This document shows, piece by piece, positions 59,394 to 64,000 of a stretch of 64,000 bases of DNA. A program made the position numbers and the translations under genes. The notes under the pieces are model-generated. The model was not told the DNA's origin. It ran no database searches and was given only the letters and a program-made list of their open reading frames with translations. Source of the stretch: Rostratula benghalensis (lineage: Eukaryota > Chordata > Aves > Charadriiformes > Rostratulidae); contig VXAI01000049.1 of NCBI GenBank assembly GCA_013399305.1, positions 2,658,425 to 2,722,424 on the forward strand, given 5' to 3'. Within the stretch, counting starts at the first letter, position 1; every line of letters begins with the position of its first letter.

Positions 59394-61219
59394 GCTTGAA
59401 GACTACACTCCTATAAAAGTGTTTATCTGGAGAGCTGTTATTCACTTGTTAGTAACAATTGCAAGAAACAAAAGGATTTACAGCAAACCAGAAACATTAT
59501 ATGCATGTATGAACAGTACCTCCTGATATGCAAATGTACTCTTTTACATGATGCTAGAATTACAGCTATTTCTTGTAACAGTTTCTCCTAAAAATCACAT
59601 TGCAGGACAGAAATTTTTTTAGTACCCAAGGGGCCTCTTTTTTTATACACTGTTTTTCAATTTCTGACATACTGCCTAGAAGTTTGAACTAGAAGATGAC
59701 AAGTAACAGCTATATGAGTTGGCCAAAATTTTTGACCTCTGTACCAGAGGTTCAGTATGGTTTAGTAGCTAATCAATGTGTTCAGTTCTGAGCTTCTACT
59801 GAAGCCTTCTGCAGACATGGCCATTGATTGCTCTTGTGTTGTAAAACTGATGTGGAACAGAGATGAGGGCAGAGACTTCTCTAGCTTTGCTGAATGCAAA
59901 CATTGGGAAAAAGAGGTGGAATATAATTACCTTCCTAGAGTTCAGCCTGAGAAAAAAATTCGGAAGAGTGCTGGATGCAGCGGCTAGGATGAGAATAGCA
60001 CAGTCACACCAGAGACATGCTAGAAATCCCTACCTTGAGCCTTCCACAACTACCAGCATTCAATTCTTATATTTTGGAAGAGATTTTTCAGTTTCTCAGC
60101 TATACAGTCGTTATTAAGTGTTTTTGTTGTCCGACCCCTCTTCAGTCTTGCCCTGTCTGTCTAATTTGGGTGCTTACTTGCTCTTAGGGATGTGATGAGT
60201 GCTTGTTTAACTCACAGCTGACATACTACATCAGGAGACTTTGCTAGACCTGCTGATGTAGATCATGCTCCCAGGATGCATCTAAGGCTGTGACCCCTAA
60301 TTTGGGGTCCCAGGATGAGCTAGACCTGCGTCTGCAGTCAACAGATAATTTTCCAAAGACTCTGTCCTGAGTGAGAGATGCAAGTTGTGTTGAGAGTCAA
60401 TGGGACTTCAAGTTCTACACCAAAATAAAATCTTGTCTACATGACTAATTAACATTGCCAAGGCTTTTAAGATTTGACATCTTTCTTCTCTCAGAAATAG
60501 TCAATCAAAACAATTCTAGCCACCCTTTCTTAAGTACACTTGCAGATTGAACAAGTGGTTTGGGTTTTTTTTTTCCTTTGGCATCTACACAGAGTTGTAA
60601 TTGTTTTAGTTAATGATACAAAGCTAGTGATTAATAAGACATTTCTGGATTTATAGTAATTTCATATCTGTTTTCACAGTTTTATGAGGTACAGTTGGAA
60701 ATACTGAAGATTGACACTTTGCTTAGTTGCTTCCCTTTTCTGGTGTATACTAGTAGTCATTTCTTGGATGCTAAGAGATTTTATGTTAGCCGCCTAAAGC
60801 ATAGTCAGTGTTTCTCTATCTAACAGTTCTCAAGTACCTTCCTTCTAAACCATGGGTAATACTTGCTCAAGCTCAAAGTTATTCGTAGGTGCATTTACAG
60901 TTGATGTGTAGTTTTCTAGGGCTTTTCTAGCACAGTGATCATCATCCACCCACTCATGTTTCTTGAAGAAACTTCTCCTTTTTGTGAAAGATGTTCTGTG
61001 GTGCTTACATAGAGTCTCGTTTCATCTTCTACAGCAACTAATACCTGTTTTTACACCTAGAGGGAGGAAGAAGTACTGTAAATATATTTGAGGGACAGCT
61101 AAAAGATAGGAATATTTCAAATTTATTCTACTACATTAAAAAAATCTATTTAGTCCTTAGTTTTCGAGGGATTATTTTATTTTAAGGAGTGTGCATTATC
61201 TTCTTAGGCTAGCTTTTAT
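59394..61219. other. Intron-like, no exon confirmed
   Basis: A good acceptor at 59393 opens a 43-codon frame to a stop at 59524, but it needs one base from the previous exon and so cannot follow the PEDS1-like exon in its homologous frame. Nothing else is recognised. Confidence 0.5.
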
Positions 61220-61335
61220 ATCATAGAATCAGAGAATGGGTAGAGTTGGAAGGGACATTAAAGATAATCTAGTTTCAACCCTCTTCCACAGGCAGGAACA
61301 CCTCCCACTAGCCCAGGCTGCTCAAAGCAGTATCC
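61220..61335 (-). mobile_element. CR1 LINE 3'-end fragment, reverse
   Basis: On the plus strand: ATCATAGAATCAGAGAATGG, GTAGAGTTGGAAGGGACATT, GGCAGGAACACCTCCCACTA and GCCCAGGCTGCTCAAAGCAG, the complement of a CR1 3' UTR. It ends about 290 bp left of the LTR. Confidence 0.95.
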
Positions 61336-61626
61336 CCACTACTCACTTTCTCACGCTTTTGGGGTAAGGATAAAAGCCTTGGAACCCTGGATCCTTCCTG
61401 CACAGAGACTGGGCTGTTTAAAAGGTAAGATCTTGCAAGCAGTTCTCATCAGTGTCCCAGTCCCTCAGTGCTGCAGGGTAATTGTTAGGTTATTGCATCC
61501 CATTCACCCTTGTATAGATCTGCATGATTTATGCTGATTTCCAAATACAAAAAGTTCCAGTAGCCTACTAGTCAAGTAGGTAAAATTTACTTAGAAGGCA
61601 AAAGTACTTCTTCTGTGCTTAAACTC
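61336..61626. other. Spacer between CR1 and LTR, nothing recognised
   Basis: A possible 19-bp splice-bounded segment near 61403-61421 (CTTCCTGCACAG acceptor, AAAAG then GTAAGA donor) is too short to support. Confidence 0.4.
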
Positions 61627-62204
61627 TGTGGTTTACCCCCAGCTGGCAACCAGGACCATGCGGCCGCTTGCTCACTCCCTGCATCGTTGGGATGGGGAAG
61701 AGAATCAGAAGAGTAAAAGTGAGAAAACTCCTGGGTTGAGATAAAGGCAGTTCATTAAATCAAGCAAAACCCATGCACACAAGCAAAACGAAACAAAGAA
61801 TTCAGGACTTCCCACGGGCAGGCAGGTCTTCAGCCATCTCCAGGAAAGCTGGGCTCTATCACATGTAACTTCTTGGGTTGCTTGGGAAGACAAATGCTGT
61901 AACTCTGAATGTCCCCCCTTCCTGCTTCCTTAAGCTTTATTTTCTGAGCATGATGCCCCATGGTATGGAATATCCCTTTGGTTGGCTGGGATCAACTGTC
62001 CCAGCTGTGTCCCTTCCCAGCTCCTTGTGCCCCCGAGCCTGCTCACTGGTGGGGTTATTCGAGGAGCAGAAAAGGCTTGGAGAGCTTAGCATTAACCATA
62101 ACCACCAGTGCACTATCAACACCATTCTCATCCCAAATCCAGAACATAGTACTACAACAGCTGCTAATAAGGAAGTCAGCTCTATCCCAGCTGAAGCCAC
62201 GACA
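61627..62204 (-). mobile_element. Solo LTR of an avian endogenous retrovirus
   Basis: The 578-bp block starts TGTGGTTT and ends CACGACA, the TG...CA form of a retroviral LTR, and closely resembles an LTR family widespread in bird genomes (recognised from memory: GGATGGGGAAGAGAATC, TTGAGATAAAGGCAGTTCAT, ATGGTATGGAATATCCCTTT). The flanking pentamers AACTC (61622-61626) and TACTC (62205-62209) match at four of five positions, consistent with an aged target-site duplication. I infer minus orientation because the A/T-rich TATA position (61934-61944) and the CTTTATCTCAACCC segment read correctly on that strand. No gag, pol or env remnant adjoins it in the window, so it is a recombined solo LTR. Confidence 0.85.
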
Positions 62205-64000
62205 TACTCTCTGCTGGTTTTATGGAAAGCTTTTTGAGGAATGTTCTGCTCTTGCATAACAACTGACATAATTTCCTAATGTCATACTCTCAAAACCACA
62301 ATCGTTTTCTGCATCTTTATGCTCTCAAAGCTTTACGTTACCAGAGAGACACATCTGTTTGGACAGGTACTGTTTTGTCATTTTGAAGTTCAAGTATTTA
62401 AATATTTCTTTGTGTATCACACAATGCTGATTGGACTTTGTGAAAAATCTGAAACTGATGGTGTGCATCGATTGAATCATGTTATTTTGTGTACTTGAGA
62501 TGCTTCTTTTTTTGACCCCTGTACGTCTAATAGTAGTGACTGGTGATTTCCTTATGATGGGACAAAAACAGAGGCAAATTTGCAGCAGGCTGACAGAGAC
62601 ATTTAGTGTAGTTCACAAAACACTACAGCAAAGCCTTGAAATTGGGCTTTCTCAGGAATAATTAAAGGAGCAAGTTCAGGGTTAACTGAAGGACCATCCC
62701 TATATGTAGGAAGCAATGCAGAGCAGTATACAGGATGTAACTTCTTTGTTCTCGGGCTTTTTCAAGTCTCCTAAGTAGAAAAAGATGAATTAGGGTGAGG
62801 ATGAATGGATGAAAAGATATTTTTTTAAATATTTTTTTTCTTTTTCTCTTAAGGCACTGCTTCCACCTACAGCTTTCTTCCAAAACTTGAAATGAATGAA
62901 ATCACTTTTAACTTTTAATAAAATCAGAAGTGCTATGAGAAGCCTGTGGGACAAGGAATTTTCACGTATATTTTCTAATGAATGGCATTCTCCAGCTGGC
63001 CTTGTACCCCATCTAATATTTTGCACAGCCTTAGAAATTTTGGTTCTGTATGCTTTATTTGCCAAGGATATTTGCATCGCAGAGTACTTTGAGAGAGTCT
63101 CTATTGAGAATAAAATTTTATTAACTCATTGACGATATAATATTATTTTTACGCAATAATTTTCCACTTCAGAAAGCTTTTGTGTAATATTATAAATCAG
63201 GTTCAAGCTAAAATGCGCACTGTGGAATTTATAATTCTTGTTTTCTAAATGATAATGGTAGTACTAATTAAGTTGCTGCTTACTAGGGAGTCTCAGTCCC
63301 TTACAGGCTATTGAATGGAGGCAGGGGGGGAAGGCTTACAGCAGCCCAGTGCAGAATTCTTTCTGGAGCTGGGAGCGCGTGGCTGTCCATGCCCGTGGTC
63401 CCTCAGCAGGCACGGGCTTCTCCTTGGGCCGGGCACTCCCTGCAATGCCATTTCTCTGCAAGTGCACCAAGTGATTTTTTTTTCTGCTGTTATACAAATG
63501 TGTATTGTGTGTGCCTTGTAACAAAGGTAAGGATGGTTCTAGAGAAAAAAAAAAAAATCGTTGATGACACATGAAAAGTTTCTTGCTCTGAAATGTTACA
63601 AGGTAGGGTTTTTTTTCTTCTCTGCTTCAAAATAGAGCAGCCTGCTTTGATGAATGACAGGTCTTCATCTTTCTCATAGTGGAAGAAAAATAGCAAAATA
63701 GCAGCTTTGATTCACCTTGCTCTCGAGAGATATTGCAATATATTCCATAAGTTGCAATGTCATCTTTATACTAGTGGTATTTTCTTTTTCCAGTGGTCTT
63801 GGAATCTTCCTCTCCCTCCCCACCCCCAGTTTATGTGCCGTCTTACAAAAATATGTAGAAGTCTTCCAGTTTGCTTTAATGTCCTCAGAAACACTCACCC
63901 CACCCTAGAGAATCTTCACCAACTCCCCCCCCCCCCATCTTTGAGGGGTGTTTTTGTTTGTGTTTTTGTTTGGTTTATTGGACTTTTCATTCCACAAGGT
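62205..64000. other. No gene recognised; GC-rich patch and C12 run near the end
   Basis: AT-rich except 63305-63470, which is GC-richer. A strong donor-like motif (ACAAAG, then GTAAGG) lies at about 63522-63530 but no homologous exon precedes it. A13 follows at about 63545-63557, and C12 at 63925-63936. Confidence 0.5.
63925..63936. repeat. C12 homopolymer
   Basis: Uninterrupted C run, the longest C/G homopolymer I see in the window. Confidence 0.9.

Noticed and set aside
40975..59526. A chain 40975-41088, 56049-56140, 59394-59526 giving a small protein starting MDDVLAVIKE.
   Set aside because: Phases fit only in the non-homologous frame of the middle exon (LLELLQ...). The frame matching PEDS1 needs a preceding single base and ends in phase 0, which breaks the chain on both sides.
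59394..59526. Terminal exon candidate LEDYTPIKVF... ending in a stop.
   Set aside because: It requires one base from the previous exon; after the phase-0 PEDS1-like exon it reads GCT TGA and stops at once. A 43-codon open stretch is unremarkable.
1..64000. tRNA, rRNA, snRNA and familiar microRNA genes, and CRISPR-like arrays.
   Set aside because: Looked for conserved boxes and well-known seeds on reading; none was found. A covariance-model scan would be decisive and could not be run.

Overview
This looks like a nuclear stretch of a bird genome. The main evidence is ten fragments of CR1 LINEs, several with the avian 3' tail (AGGTCCCTTCCAACC...CTATGATTCTATGA), and a solo LTR near 61.6-62.2 kb that I recognise from memory as a common avian endogenous-retrovirus LTR. 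Most of the window is AT-rich and low in CpG. There is no operon, no CRISPR array, and no tRNA or rRNA gene that I can recognise.

Only one piece of a known gene is identified with good support. It is a 92-bp plus-strand exon at 56049-56140 with strong AG and GTAAGG splice sites, and it encodes part of the PEDS1 (TMEM189/Kua) lipid desaturase domain. Its motif reads HWGAGTWGS where I expect HWGADTWGS, so an aspartate is replaced by glycine, and other changes are non-conservative. It may be a diverged paralogue or a decaying copy. I found no other PEDS1 exon in the window.

Layout: 1-1860 looks like the 3' end of a plus-strand transcript (poly(A) signal at 1839). The 1.9-18.3 kb stretch is mostly intergenic in appearance. 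It has a GC-rich island at 6.28-6.8 kb, CR1 pieces, a decayed palindrome at 13.8 kb and several unrecognised open segments with good splice sites. A CpG-rich promoter candidate lies at 18.29-18.62 kb. From about 19 kb to the end, plus-strand T usually exceeds A, as in introns of a plus-strand gene; this fits one long transcription unit containing the PEDS1-like exon and running off the right edge. That long stretch is otherwise intron-like, broken by microsatellites, CR1 fragments, a 24-bp minisatellite at 46.0 kb and the LTR.

I found no convincing undescribed biological system. The most useful leads are the altered PEDS1-like exon, the promoter candidate with the skew behind it, and two structural oddities: the palindrome at 13.8 kb and the direct repeats around the CR1 at 12.7 kb.
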